Shown in pieces: positions 25,062 through 33,521 of a stretch of DNA of 64,000 bases. This DNA comes from Microbacterium sp. VKM Ac-2870 (GTDB lineage: Bacteria; Actinomycetota; Actinomycetes; Actinomycetales; Microbacteriaceae). The position numbers and the translations under genes are program-made. How positions within the stretch are numbered: the stretch's first letter is position 1; the number at the start of each line of letters is the position of its first letter. The stretch covers positions 620,001 through 684,000 of the forward strand of contig NZ_JADKSH010000002.1 of NCBI RefSeq assembly GCF_015350795.1. The letters are read 5' to 3'. A model generated the notes under the pieces. It saw only the letters and a program-made list of their open reading frames with translations. It was not told where the DNA came from and did not search any database.

Positions 25062-25928
25062 TCAGTCGATGACGCGACAGTGCGTGGTCAGCTCGCCGAT
25101 GCCGTCGATGCCGACCGTGACGGTCGAGCGGTCGCGGAGGAAGATCTGCGGGTCGCGGGAGTACCCGGCGCCGCCCGGACTGCCGGTGGAGATGAGCGTG
25201 CCCGGAAGCAGAGTCGCCGACTGCGACAGGTGCGAGATGAGGGCGGCGACCGGGCGGATCATCTGACCGGTGGAGGCATCCTGTACCGTCTGGCCATCGA
25301 CGACGGCCCAGATGTGCAGGTCCTGCGGATCCGCGACCTCATCGGCGGTGACCACGAACGGCCCGTTCGGGGTGAAACCGTCGAACGACTTGCACCGCGA
25401 CCACTGCGCCTCGGAGAACTGGATATCGCGCGCCGTGATGTCGTTGACGACCGTGTAGCCCCAGACGTGCGACAGCGCCGTCTCGGCCGTCACATTCTTC
25501 GTGGCCGTGCCGATGACCACGCCCAGCTCGGATTCGTAGTCAACCGACTCGCTGAGGCTGCGCGGCCACGAGGTGGTGCCTTCGTGTCCCGACAGCGAGT
25601 TGGGCCACAGCACGAACACCGTCGGTGCGGTGTCGGCCTTCAACCCCAGTTCGCTGGAGTGCGCGGCGTAGTTGAGTCCGACCGCGAGGACGACGGGGGG
25701 CTCGGCGACGGCGGGCCCGAACACGAGGCCGTCCACCGGAATGCCGTCGGCACCGCCGACGGCCTCCCGCACGCGTGCCAGCAGGTCGTCACCACCGTCG
25801 ATGAGGGCCTGCAACGTGCGCGGCGCCCCCTCGAACAGGGCGGCGACGGGGGTTACGTGTCCCGGGGACGTGGCGGCGACCAGCTGCGGATCGTCCGATT
25901 CGGGCAGTACGACGTGGGCGAAACGCAT
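25062..25928 (-). CDS. Fumarylacetoacetate hydrolase family protein
   Basis: 288 residues with the FAH C-terminal fold. Family members hydrolyse or decarboxylate 2-oxo acids in aromatic degradation, or act as acylpyruvases. Metal ligands are expected from DYESELGVVIG and NDITARDIQ. GLNYAAHSSELG, KSFDGFTPNGPFVV and ISTGSPGGAGYSRDP are characteristic blocks. The substrate cannot be told and no pathway genes adjoin. TACCCT at 25935-25940 (minus strand) ends 6 nt before ATG, a leaderless promoter. Confidence 0.85.
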   Translation of the reverse strand: MRFAHVVLPESDDPQLVAATSPGHVTPVAALFEGAPRTLQALIDGGDDLLARVREAVGGADGIPVDGLVFGPAVAEPPVVLAVGLNYAAHSSELGLKADTAPTVFVLWPNSLSGHEGTTSWPRSLSESVDYESELGVVIGTATKNVTAETALSHVWGYTVVNDITARDIQFSEAQWSRCKSFDGFTPNGPFVVTADEVADPQDLHIWAVVDGQTVQDASTGQMIRPVAALISHLSQSATLLPGTLISTGSPGGAGYSRDPQIFLRDRSTVTVGIDGIGELTTHCRVID

Positions 25929-26015
25929 CCCTCCAGGGTAGTGGCGAGCGATGACCTCCGCAGGTTTTGGTGATTGTGGTCGCCGAGATCGATGGTCATC
26001 CCGCTCTCACGAAAG

Positions 26016-26066
26016 ACTCAGCGCCCGGTGCCGCGGCGATGCCTGCGTGTCTCCCGGGCGCTGAGT
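26016..26066. other. Orphan inverted repeat between divergent FAH and FKBP genes
   Basis: ACTCAGCGCCCGG (26016-26028) pairs perfectly with 26054-26066 across a 25-nt loop. It lies in a 219-nt gap between divergent genes, so it cannot terminate either. It may be part of a small RNA, a leader structure of the FKBP gene 81 nt downstream, or a mobile palindromic repeat. The rest of the gap shows no gene. Confidence 0.45.
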
Positions 26067-26147
26067 TGGCCTGCGTTCATTGTCGATCCGGCCCTCCGGA
26101 GGTGTCAAGAGGGTGCCCGTCGCATCGGCGCATGCTTGGATGGGTAC

Positions 26148-26516
26148 ATGACTGAAGAGCGCACCAAGCCCGAGTTCGACGCCCCCTCCGGTCCGGCCCC
26201 GGCCGACCTCGTCATCCGCGACATCATCGTCGGTGACGGAGCCGAAGCGAAGCCCGGCGACAACGTCACCGTGCACTACGCCGGCGTCGAGTACGAATCG
26301 GGCGAAGAGTTCGACTCCTCCTGGGGTCGCGGCGAGTCGATCCAGTTCCCCCTGCGTGGCCTCATCCAGGGGTGGCAGGACGGCATCCCGGGCATGAAGG
26401 TCGGCGGTCGTCGTGAGCTGGTCATTCCGCCCCACCTCGCCTACGGGCCCGCCGGCGGCCACTTCCTCGGCGGCAAGACCCTCATCTTCATCATCGATCT
26501 GCTCAAGGTCGGCTGA
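26148..26516 (+). CDS. FKBP-type peptidyl-prolyl cis-trans isomerase
   Basis: 122 residues, a single FKBP domain without a signal peptide, so cytosolic. Cis-trans isomerisation of prolyl bonds. VTVHYAGVEYESGEEFDSSW, the LIQGWQDGIPGMKVGGRREL block and IPPHLAYG are the active-site motifs. ATG 26148 (MTEERTKPEF) matches the usual N-terminus; the frame stays open upstream but without homologous-looking sequence. The upstream -10 is not clear. A 32-bp perfect palindrome terminates it. Confidence 0.92.
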   Translation: MTEERTKPEFDAPSGPAPADLVIRDIIVGDGAEAKPGDNVTVHYAGVEYESGEEFDSSWGRGESIQFPLRGLIQGWQDGIPGMKVGGRRELVIPPHLAYGPAGGHFLGGKTLIFIIDLLKVG

Positions 26517-26532
26517 CCCGCACGAACCGATG

Positions 26533-26564
26533 ACAGGGGTGGATGCCGCGGCATCCACCCCTGT
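26533..26564 (+). terminator. Perfect 32-bp palindrome terminator with inverted GGATGCC pair
   Basis: Bases 26533-26548 are the exact reverse complement of 26549-26564, with the core GGATGCCGCGGCATCC, and TGTGTTT follows. It sits 16 nt after the FKBP stop. The core is two head-to-head copies of the heptamer that is over-represented throughout the window. Confidence 0.85.
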
Positions 26565-26659
26565 TGTGTTTCCCGAGAGTTGTTCCATTCTTGGGAATAC
26601 ATGAGGGCACGCAGTGTTGACTAGGCGCAGACCGGTTCCCCCGACGAAGGATGACTGAC

Positions 26660-27226
26660 ATGACCGACGCAACCTCCACCATTCCCGAAATCCCCGGCTA
26701 CAAGGCCGGCACCTGGGTGCTCGATCCCTCGCACAGCGAGGTGACCTTCAGCCTTCGCCACATGATGATCTCGAAGGTGCGCGGCGTCTTCGGTCTCAAG
26801 AGCGCCACGATCGAGGCGCCCGAAAACCCGCTCGAGGCGAAGGTCTCTGCCACCGTCGACGTGGCCTCGATCAACACGAACGACGAGAACCGCGACAACC
26901 ACCTGCGCGGTGCGGACTTCTTCGACGTCGCCCAGTTCCCCACCATCGAGTTCGTCTCGACCGGCGTGCGCCTCGAGGGCGGCGACTTCCTCGTGGACGG
27001 CGACCTCACGATGCACGGCATCACCAAGCCGGTGACCTTCGAGCTCGAGTTCGGTGGCTTCGGCACCGACCCGTACGGCAACTACAAGGCGGGCGCGACC
27101 GCGACCGGTGTCATCAACCGTGAAGACTTCGGTCTGACGTGGAACGCCGCGCTCGAGACCGGCGGCGTGCTGGTCGGCAAGGATGTCACCATCACGCTCG
27201 ACCTCCAGGGCTCGCTGCAGGCCTGA
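26660..27226 (+). CDS. YceI family lipid-binding protein
   Basis: 188 residues. YceI proteins are lipocalin-like barrels binding polyisoprenoid-type lipids. Family blocks are WVLDPSHSEVTFSLRHMMISKVRG, NTNDENRDNHLRGADFFDV and GDLTMHGITKPVTFE. There is no signal peptide, as in most actinobacterial members. I prefer ATG 26660, which has GAAGGA at 26646-26651 with good spacing; an ATG at 26651 in the same frame would sit on that site. An imperfect palindrome (TTCCCGAG/CTTGGGAA, 26570-26597) lies upstream and may be an operator. Confidence 0.85.
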   Translation: MTDATSTIPEIPGYKAGTWVLDPSHSEVTFSLRHMMISKVRGVFGLKSATIEAPENPLEAKVSATVDVASINTNDENRDNHLRGADFFDVAQFPTIEFVSTGVRLEGGDFLVDGDLTMHGITKPVTFELEFGGFGTDPYGNYKAGATATGVINREDFGLTWNAALETGGVLVGKDVTITLDLQGSLQA

Positions 27227-27232
27227 CGCGCT

Positions 27233-28243
27233 TCACCGGCGGCGGTCGTTCCCACTCTGGTGGGACGGCCGTCGTCGTTGTAGATGCAGCCTGTTCTGTG
27301 CGAGCAGGATGCCGAGGAACACGATGGCTGCACCCACCGGCTCATGCCAGCTCACCTGTTCGCCCAGCACGATGACGCCCAGTGCCACACCGACGACCGG
27401 CGTGATGTACGTCACGGTGGATGCTGCCGTCGGCCCCCACGCGCGCAGAGTGTTCTGGTTCCACACGTACGCCACCCCGGTTCCGAGGCAGCCCAGCAGC
27501 ACCATGCTGCCGACGATCCACGGATCCAGGCGCAGGGGTGTGGCAGCGACCGCGGGAGTCAGTACCACCATGATCACCGCGGCGATGCCGATGTTGACGA
27601 AGGAGAAGGCCAGCGGCGTCATGCCCGAGTTCGCGACGAAGCGACGCATGTACGCGAGGCTGAAGCCGTAGCAGGCCGTCGCGCCCAGGAGTGCGAGTTG
27701 CGCGACGAGGCTGTTCGTCAGATCCAGTCCGCTCCACGGCGCGATGATCACGATGACCCCGGCGATGCCTACGGCGATGCCGGCGATCTGCACCGGCTTC
27801 AGCCGTTCGACGCGGAACACCGCGGCCGCCATGATCGCGGTCATGATCGGCGTGGTGGCGTTGTAGATGCTGCCGAGGCCCGAGCTCACGTGCTGCTCGG
27901 CCCAGGAGAACAGCAGGAACGGGACGACGCAGAAACTCACCGCCAGAACGCTCATGTGTCCCCAGGTGCGCAGGCCCGCACCACGGAAGGCGGGGAGGCG
28001 GTCGCGCCGGATGAGGACGAACAGGCCGAGGGTGAGCGCTCCGAGCACCAATCGACCCCACACCACCTGCGCTGGTGAGATGCCTTCCAGAGCCACCTTC
28101 ATGAACAGGAAGCTCGAGCCCCAGATGATGCCGAGCAGCAGGAACTGCACGGCGACGGTCGCCGTCGACGGGCCGGGTCGTACATCCGCGCGGGGCGCCG
28201 CCGCGGAATCGCGGGCGGGCGGTGCGGTGCGAGAGGCGGTCAC
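27233..28243 (-). CDS. EamA/DMT superfamily transporter
   Basis: 336 residues with ten hydrophobic segments in two EamA repeats: the first contains LGIIWGSSFLFMKVALEGI, the second LLGATACYGFSLAYMRRF and GTGVAYVWNQNTLR. Members export amino acids or other metabolites; the substrate is unknown. A disordered N-terminus of about 25 residues precedes helix 1. GTG 28243 lies 6 nt after TAGAGT (28250-28255, minus strand), a leaderless promoter. The gene is convergent with yceI and downstream of the MFS gene with a 103-nt gap. Confidence 0.85.
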   Translation of the reverse strand: MTASRTAPPARDSAAAPRADVRPGPSTATVAVQFLLLGIIWGSSFLFMKVALEGISPAQVVWGRLVLGALTLGLFVLIRRDRLPAFRGAGLRTWGHMSVLAVSFCVVPFLLFSWAEQHVSSGLGSIYNATTPIMTAIMAAAVFRVERLKPVQIAGIAVGIAGVIVIIAPWSGLDLTNSLVAQLALLGATACYGFSLAYMRRFVANSGMTPLAFSFVNIGIAAVIMVVLTPAVAATPLRLDPWIVGSMVLLGCLGTGVAYVWNQNTLRAWGPTAASTVTYITPVVGVALGVIVLGEQVSWHEPVGAAIVFLGILLAQNRLHLQRRRPSHQSGNDRRR

Positions 28244-28346
28244 GTCGCGACTCTAGCGGCGGCATCCGACGCTCAGGCCGGCCGCAGAGTGCGACGACCG
28301 GAACCCGCCGACAGGTGGCAGGAATACGCCGTCCCGGGGAGGGGGC

Positions 28347-29645
28347 TCAGGGGATCGGGTTCTCCGCGTCGTACGCCCGGAAGCGCGGATTCAGACGCGC
28401 CAGGACGCCGACGATCGCGATGATCAGGATGCCGCCGATCAGCGGCGGGAACCAGAGGGTCGTGATCGTCGCGAGCGTACCCGCATAGAGAGCACCGATG
28501 CGCGGGCCGCCGGCCACGACGACGGTGAAGATGCCCTGCAGTCGCCCACGTACGGCATCGGGGACGGCCGCTTGCAGCATTGTCGAGCGATAGATCGCGC
28601 TGACGTTGTCGGCGGCGCCGCCCACCGCCAGCGCGACGCAGGCTGCGATGATCATCGGGACGTTGGCGTGATCGGCATCCACCGTCGTCGGCGCGCCGAT
28701 GCCGACGGCGGCCAGCAGCACGGCGAGGGCGAAGCCGCCGATCGCGGTGCCGTACACCTGGATAGCGCGTTCGATGCCGCGTCCGTGCCAGCGGTAGCCG
28801 CCGACGCGGCCCGAGAACAGGCTCGACAGGAACGCCCCGGCCGCGATCGCGGCGGTGAGGGCGCCGGCGGTCACCGGGCCGCCGCCCAGCACGAGCACAC
28901 CCAGGGCAGGAAAGAGGGCGAGAGGCTGACCGAAGGTCATCGCGACGATGTCCATGATGAACTGCATCCGGATGTTCGGTGCCTGCTTCAGGAAGGCGAC
29001 GCCGTCGCGCAACGACTCGAGTCCGGGGCGCACCGTGGCGCCCTCGGGGCGTATCGCCGGCAACGTCCACAGACCGAGGAAGAGGCTGAGCATGAGGACC
29101 ACATCGATCGAGTACGTCCACGCGTATCCGGTCGTTGCCACCAGCACCCCCGCCAGCGCCGGCCCCGCCATGACCATGATTCCGACCGTCACTCCCTGCA
29201 GCGCCGCCGCCGACGGCAGCAGCTCGCGGGGCAGCAGACGCGGAACGATCGCGGCCCGGCTGGCTATGACGATCGAGTTCGCCGCGGAGTTGACGACGCT
29301 CAGCACATACAGCGACCACACGGCTTCGTTCTGCGTCCACGCCAGTACCGCGAGCAGCAGCGTGGAGGCGAAGGTCACCGTCGCAGCGATCAGCGACACA
29401 CGACGGCGGTCGAATGCGTCCGCGAGCATGCCGCCGTAGATGCCCGCCAGCACCATCGGCACGAGCCCGGCGACGGCGATCATCGACACGGCGAAGGTCG
29501 ACCCGGTGAGCGCGTACATGTGGAGCATGACCGCCATGATCGTGAGCTGGCCGCCGAGTCCGGACAGCGTCGAGCCGATCCACAGTCGCGCGAAGGCCGG
29601 GCTGTGCCGGAAGGGCGTCAGATCGATCAGGTGGCTGCCGCTCAC
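28347..29645 (-). CDS. MFS transporter, EntS-like
   Basis: 432 residues with about twelve membrane segments, in the MFS_3/enterobactin-exporter-like group. LWIGSTLSGLGGQLTIMAVMLHMYALTGS at the N-terminus and GGMLADAFDRRRV between helices 2 and 3 are typical. The likely role is efflux of a small molecule; the substrate is unknown. GTG 29645 overlaps the DUF167 stop by GTGA, so the two are translated from one leaderless transcript. A longer upstream frame is rejected because it runs through the DUF167 gene and rpsO leader. Confidence 0.87.
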   Translation of the reverse strand: MSGSHLIDLTPFRHSPAFARLWIGSTLSGLGGQLTIMAVMLHMYALTGSTFAVSMIAVAGLVPMVLAGIYGGMLADAFDRRRVSLIAATVTFASTLLLAVLAWTQNEAVWSLYVLSVVNSAANSIVIASRAAIVPRLLPRELLPSAAALQGVTVGIMVMAGPALAGVLVATTGYAWTYSIDVVLMLSLFLGLWTLPAIRPEGATVRPGLESLRDGVAFLKQAPNIRMQFIMDIVAMTFGQPLALFPALGVLVLGGGPVTAGALTAAIAAGAFLSSLFSGRVGGYRWHGRGIERAIQVYGTAIGGFALAVLLAAVGIGAPTTVDADHANVPMIIAACVALAVGGAADNVSAIYRSTMLQAAVPDAVRGRLQGIFTVVVAGGPRIGALYAGTLATITTLWFPPLIGGILIIAIVGVLARLNPRFRAYDAENPIP

Positions 29646-29863
29646 GTGTGCACCTCGATGCGCTTGTGACGGGACGCATGCCCGCGCAGGATCGTGACGT
29701 CGCGCGGGGGCACGCCGAAGTGAGCGGCCAAGGCTCGGACGACCCCGTCGTTGGCCGCACCGTCGACGGCGCGCTCTCGGACGAACACCGTGAGATGGTC
29801 GGTGCCATCCTCGACGAGCGGCCCCTTGCGGCTGCCCGGCTTGACGTGAACGGTGTACTGCAC
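29642..29863 (-). CDS. DUF167 (YggU) family protein
   Basis: 73 residues, the usual size. The family blocks VHVKPGSRKGP, VDGAANDGVVRALAAHFGV and VTILRGHASRHKRIEV identify it. Function is unknown across the family, although structures exist. GTG 29863 lies 6 nt after TAGGCT at 29870-29875 on the minus strand. Its stop overlaps the MFS start, so the two form an operon. Confidence 0.88.
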   Translation of the reverse strand: MQYTVHVKPGSRKGPLVEDGTDHLTVFVRERAVDGAANDGVVRALAAHFGVPPRDVTILRGHASRHKRIEVHT

Positions 29864-29869
29864 CTGACG

Positions 29870-29909
29870 AGCCTATGAGTTTCCGGGAGGGCGTCGGCGC
29901 TGGTAGACT
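29870..29909. promoter_or_regulatory. Divergent promoters of DUF167-MFS and rpsO
   Basis: TAGGCT at 29870-29875 (minus strand) serves the leaderless DUF167 gene. TAGACT at 29904-29909 (plus strand) is the likely -10 of rpsO, giving it a leader of about 80 nt. Ribosomal protein S15 represses its own synthesis through leader structures in several bacteria, so the leader deserves folding, but no known motif is recognised. Confidence 0.55.
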
Positions 29910-29998
29910 CCTGAGGTTGCCGTTTGATCGGCCGCGGAGAAAGAGAGCCCACGCATCAGGCGTCGGGCGCCGCGCAACGAACAGGAAGGGGATCACCT

Positions 29999-30268
29999 AT
30001 GGCACTGGAAGCAGACGTCAAGAAGGCGATCATCGAAGAGTACGCGACGCACCCCGGTGACACCGGATCCCCCGAGGTGCAGGTCGCGATGCTGACGCAG
30101 CGCATCAAGGACCTCACCGAGCACCTCAAGGAGCACAAGCACGACCACCACTCGCGTCGTGGTCTGTTCCTCCTGGTCGGTCAGCGTCGTCGCCTGCTGG
30201 GTTACCTGCAGGACATCGACATCACCCGCTACCGTTCGCTCATCGAGCGTCTGGGTCTTCGCCGCTAA
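29999..30268 (+). CDS. rpsO: 30S ribosomal protein S15
   Basis: 89 residues, the invariant family length. S15 binds the three-way junction of 16S rRNA helices 20-22 early in assembly. [32 protein letters not shown] and [12 protein letters not shown] are the signature segments. ATG 29999 is preceded by AGGAAGGGG. A near-perfect terminator follows. pnp, the usual neighbour, is 13 kb away here with many genes between. Confidence 0.97.
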   Translation: MALEADVKKAIIEEYATHPGDTGSPEVQVAMLTQRIKDLTEHLKEHKHDHHSRRGLFLLVGQRRRLLGYLQDIDITRYRSLIERLGLRR

Positions 30269-30305
30269 GCAGCGCGCCCGCGTTCAATCGCGCAGAACAT
30301 TCTTG

Positions 30306-30336
30306 GAGAGCCTCCCCACGGTGTGGGGAGGCTCTC
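30306..30336 (+). terminator. rpsO intrinsic terminator
   Basis: A perfect 14-bp stem (30306-30319 with 30323-30336) around a 3-nt loop, followed by GTCATTGTTG. It lies 37 nt after the stop codon. Confidence 0.85.
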
Positions 30337-30366
30337 GTCATTGTTGCGCCGTCCCGCGTTGCGCCC

Positions 30367-30430
30367 CGCCGAGACACGACCGGGCGCCCGAAACGTATGT
30401 GCGTTTCGGGCGTGAGGTCGTGTCTCGGCG
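30367..30430. repeat. 64-nt nested palindromic element
   Basis: An outer perfect 15-bp stem (CGCCGAGACACGACC at 30367-30381 with 30416-30430) encloses an inner perfect 11-bp stem (30385-30395 with 30402-30412) and a TATGTG loop. It follows the rpsO terminator and precedes the stop of a convergent gene, so a third terminator is not needed. Its extreme symmetry suggests a REP- or MITE-like dispersed palindrome or a structured RNA. No second copy was found in the window by eye. Confidence 0.6.
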
Positions 30431-30465
30431 AGCGAGGATGCCGCTGCGGGTGGTGACGGGAGGGG

Positions 30466-31476
30466 TCAGGCGCGGGCGGCGAGCAGGTCGGCGTGCCAGC
30501 GCTCGGCGACGTCGGGGTGCGCGCGCAGGCGCGATTTGAGCGCGTTCTCGCCGTAGAGGCCGTGGATCGGGTTCGACGGATCCTGCGTCACACCGCGAGC
30601 CTCGGCGGCGAGCTCCGCGGGCAGATCGATCAGCGGCAGCCGCGCGTCCAGGGCCGGGTTGAAGAAGAACGGCACCGAGATGCGGTCGTCCGGCTGCCGC
30701 GGCGACACGACCCGGTGATTGGTGGCGATCAGGTAGCCGCCGGTGGCGTACTCGAGCATCTCGCCGATGTTCACGACGAATGCTCCCGGCACCGGCGGGG
30801 CATCGACCCACGCGCCGTCGCGCTCGACCTGCAGCCCGCCCTTGCCGGGTTCGACCCAGAGCAGCGTGAGCACCCCCGAGTCTTTGTGCGCGCCCACGCC
30901 CTGGGCCGGCTCGGGCGAGGGGGAGCCGGGATAGCGCACGATCTTCAGCAGCGTCGAGGGTTCACCGAAGTGCTCGTCGAAATAGGTCTCGGACGCTCCC
31001 AGCGCGACGGCCCAGGCGCGCAGGAGCTTCCTGGCGACACCGGTGAGGTGCTCCTGCCACGCCGTCGCGACCTCGCGCAGCTCGGGCTGGGCCGTGGGCC
31101 ACAGGTTCGGGCCGATCAGTCGGGCGAAGTCCGGCGCCTCGGGGTCGACGACGGCCTCGCGTTCGGGGCCGATGTCGATCTGCTCCCGCCAGTCGACCTT
31201 GCCCTGCGTGCGCTCGCCGCCCACGCGCGTGTAGCCGCGGAAGTGCGGGCTGGTGACGTTCTCGATCGCGAGTTTGTCGGCATCCGGGAGGGCGAAGAAG
31301 TCGCGGGCCGCCCGGTGCAGGCGTGCTTCGAGCTGCGGACTCACTCCCGTGCCCGTCAGATAGAAGAACCCGACATCGTGGGTGGCGGCGCGCAGCTCCT
31401 CGCGAAAGCGCGCGGCCGCCGCAGGGCCGGCGTCGAGCAGGGACAGGTCGAGCACGGGCAGGGTGAGGTCGCTCAT
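30466..31476 (-). CDS. 2-oxoglutarate/Fe(II)-dependent oxygenase, isopenicillin N synthase family
   Basis: 336 residues. The iron triad is H197 and D199 (GAHKDSG) with H254 (ATNHRV). The 2-oxoglutarate clamp is R265 and S267 in RISVPFF. The N-terminal DIOX_N-type region holds THDVGFFYLTG and HFRGYTRVGGERT. The substrate is unknown; no biosynthetic cluster adjoins. TACCCT at 31483-31488 (minus strand) ends 6 nt before ATG, another leaderless promoter. It is divergent from the luciferase-like gene, with an operator-like repeat between them. Confidence 0.87.
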   Translation of the reverse strand: MSDLTLPVLDLSLLDAGPAAAARFREELRAATHDVGFFYLTGTGVSPQLEARLHRAARDFFALPDADKLAIENVTSPHFRGYTRVGGERTQGKVDWREQIDIGPEREAVVDPEAPDFARLIGPNLWPTAQPELREVATAWQEHLTGVARKLLRAWAVALGASETYFDEHFGEPSTLLKIVRYPGSPSPEPAQGVGAHKDSGVLTLLWVEPGKGGLQVERDGAWVDAPPVPGAFVVNIGEMLEYATGGYLIATNHRVVSPRQPDDRISVPFFFNPALDARLPLIDLPAELAAEARGVTQDPSNPIHGLYGENALKSRLRAHPDVAERWHADLLAARA

Positions 31477-31577
31477 GAGGTGAGGGTAGGCCGCGGTCTG
31501 CGTCCTCGTGCCGAGTGTTGCGCCGGATTACCGCCGTGACGGTCGGGAATAACCTGGACCCGGCGGCGTTACACGAG

Positions 31578-31597
31578 ATACATTCATTTGCATGTAT
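31578..31597 (+). promoter_or_regulatory. AT-rich inverted repeat, candidate operator of the flavin pair
   Basis: ATACAT (31578-31583) and ATGTAT (31592-31597) form an inverted repeat with an 8-nt centre in a locally AT-rich stretch. TACATT at 31579-31584 could be a -10. The site lies 35 nt upstream of the luciferase-like gene start, where a MarR/TetR/ArsR-type regulator would act. Confidence 0.45.
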
Positions 31598-31631
31598 GGG
31601 ATGCCGAGGCATCCGGAAGGCGAAGGACACC

Positions 31632-32849
31632 GTGAACGAGAAGAGCCCGCAGATGCAGTTCGGCATCTTCACCGTCAGCGACATCACGCAGGACCCCACC
31701 ACGGGCCATACGCCCAGCGAGGCCGAGCGCATTCGCGCGACCGTCGAGATCGCAAAGCACGCCGAAGAGGTGGGACTGGACGTCTTCGCCCTCGGCGAGC
31801 ACCACAACCCGCCGTTCTGGTCGTCGTCGCCGACCACGACGCTCGCCTACATCGCGGCCCAGACCGAGCGCCTGATCGTGTCGACCTCGACCACGCTCAT
31901 CACGACGAACGACCCGGTGAAGATCGCCGAAGACTACGCCATGCTGCAGCACCTCTCGGGTGGCCGCATGGACCTCATGCTGGGGCGTGGCAACACCGGC
32001 CCGGTCTACCCCTGGTTCGGCAAGGACATCCGTCAGGGCCTGCCGCTGTCGATCGAGAACTACGCCCTCCTGCACACGCTGTGGCGCGAGGACGTCGTGG
32101 ACTGGGAGGGGAAGTTCCGCACCTCGCTGCAGGGCTTCACCTCCACTCCGCGGCCCCTCGACGGCGTGGCGCCGTTCGTCTGGCACGGATCGATCCGCAC
32201 CCCGGAGATCGCCGAGCAGGCCGCGTACTACGGCGACGGCTTCTTCGCGAACAACATCTTCTGGCCCGCTGAGCACTATCAGCGCCTGATCGGCCTCTAC
32301 CGTCAGCGCTGGGAGAACTACGGCCACGGCGCCCCCGAGACGGCGATCGTCGGCCTCGGTGGTCAGGCCTTCATGGCGAAGAACTCGCAGGATGCCGTGA
32401 ACCAGTTCCGTCCGTACTTCGACAACGCTCCCGTCTACGGCCACGGTCCGTCGATGGAGGACTTCACCGAGATGACGCCGTTGACGGTCGGCTCACCTCA
32501 GCAGGTCATCGACCGCTACGCAGGCATGCGCGAGATCTTCGGCGACTACCAGCGTCAGCTGTTTCTGATGGACCACGCGGGTCTACCGCTGAAGACCGTG
32601 CTCGAGCAGCTCGACTTCCTCGGTGGCGAGGTCGTGCCCGCCCTGCGCAAGGAATTCGCGAAGGACCGCCCCGCCAACGTCCCCGACGGCCCCACGCACG
32701 CCGCGATGGTGCGCGCCGCCTACGGCGACGGCCCTTCGCGCCAGGCCACGCCGCGCGCCAACCGTGGTGACAACCTGAGCGGCCCCTCGCCCTACCAGGA
32801 CGCTCCGGCTCCCGCCGGTGCCGCGTTCGGGCTGGCGGCGGGACGATGA
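31632..32849 (+). CDS. LLM class flavin-dependent oxidoreductase, CE1758 family
   Basis: 405 residues, a luciferase-like TIM barrel using reduced flavin from a partner. MQFGIFTVSDITQDPTTGHTPSEAER, ALGEHHNPPFWSSSPTT and LSGGRMDLMLGRGNTGPVYPW match the group that is always paired with an FMN reductase (the CE1758/CE1759 pair first named from Corynebacterium). The last 60 residues are a Gly/Pro/Arg-rich tail. GTG 31632 is chosen because GAAGGA lies 4 nt upstream; ATG 31653 is the alternative. Stop overlaps the reductase start (ATGA). Substrate unknown. Confidence 0.85.
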   Translation: MNEKSPQMQFGIFTVSDITQDPTTGHTPSEAERIRATVEIAKHAEEVGLDVFALGEHHNPPFWSSSPTTTLAYIAAQTERLIVSTSTTLITTNDPVKIAEDYAMLQHLSGGRMDLMLGRGNTGPVYPWFGKDIRQGLPLSIENYALLHTLWREDVVDWEGKFRTSLQGFTSTPRPLDGVAPFVWHGSIRTPEIAEQAAYYGDGFFANNIFWPAEHYQRLIGLYRQRWENYGHGAPETAIVGLGGQAFMAKNSQDAVNQFRPYFDNAPVYGHGPSMEDFTEMTPLTVGSPQQVIDRYAGMREIFGDYQRQLFLMDHAGLPLKTVLEQLDFLGGEVVPALRKEFAKDRPANVPDGPTHAAMVRAAYGDGPSRQATPRANRGDNLSGPSPYQDAPAPAGAAFGLAAGR

Positions 32850-33508
32850 GCGCGCGGCGTATCGCCGTCGTCTCGGCGGGGCTCTCCAACCCGTCGTCCA
32901 CGCGCATGCTCGCCGACCGCCTCGCGGCAGCGACCGTATCGGCCCTGGGGGCGATCGAGGGAAACGACGGTGCGCCCATTCAGGCCACGGTCGACACCAT
33001 CGAGCTGCGCGACCTGGCGCACGACATCACGAACAACCTGTTGACCGGCTTCGCGCCCCCCGCGCTCGAGTCCGCGATCAACACGGTGGTCTCCGCCGAT
33101 GCCCTCATCGTGGTGACGCCGATCTTCTCCACCAGCTACTCGGGGCTGTTCAAGTCGTTCATCGACGTGCTCGACCCCGACGCGCTCACCGGCATGCCGG
33201 TGCTGATCGGCGCCAACGCGGGTACCGCACGGCATTCGCTGGCGATCGACTACGCGATCCGCCCGCTGTTCGCCTACCTGCACGCCGAGACCGTCTCGAC
33301 CGGTGTGTTCGCCGCATCCAGCGACTGGGGCGCGGCGGCCGACCAGGTCGCCCCGCTCAGCTCCCGCGTCGAGCGCGGAGCGCGCGAGCTCGCCGAGGCG
33401 GTGGCCCGTCGCCAGCCGGCCGGCAGCGCGGACCCGTTCGATCCGAGCAACTACCTCGGCGAGGGACGTTCGTTCGGTCATCTGCTGGGCGGACTCGCCG
33501 GCGAGTAG
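32846..33508 (+). CDS. NADPH-dependent FMN reductase, CE1759 family
   Basis: 220 residues with the flavodoxin-like FMN reductase fold: VVSAGLSNPSSTRMLAD is the phosphate-binding loop and VVTPIFSTSYSGLFKSFIDVLD the second flavin contact. Its role is to supply reduced FMN to the luciferase-like monooxygenase whose stop it overlaps. The fixed pairing and translational coupling argue for a two-component monooxygenase. The C-terminus carries a DPFDPSNYLGEGRSF motif typical of this partner family. Confidence 0.87.
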   Translation: MSARRIAVVSAGLSNPSSTRMLADRLAAATVSALGAIEGNDGAPIQATVDTIELRDLAHDITNNLLTGFAPPALESAINTVVSADALIVVTPIFSTSYSGLFKSFIDVLDPDALTGMPVLIGANAGTARHSLAIDYAIRPLFAYLHAETVSTGVFAASSDWGAAADQVAPLSSRVERGARELAEAVARRQPAGSADPFDPSNYLGEGRSFGHLLGGLAGE

Positions 33509-33521
33509 AGCCGCACGATAG

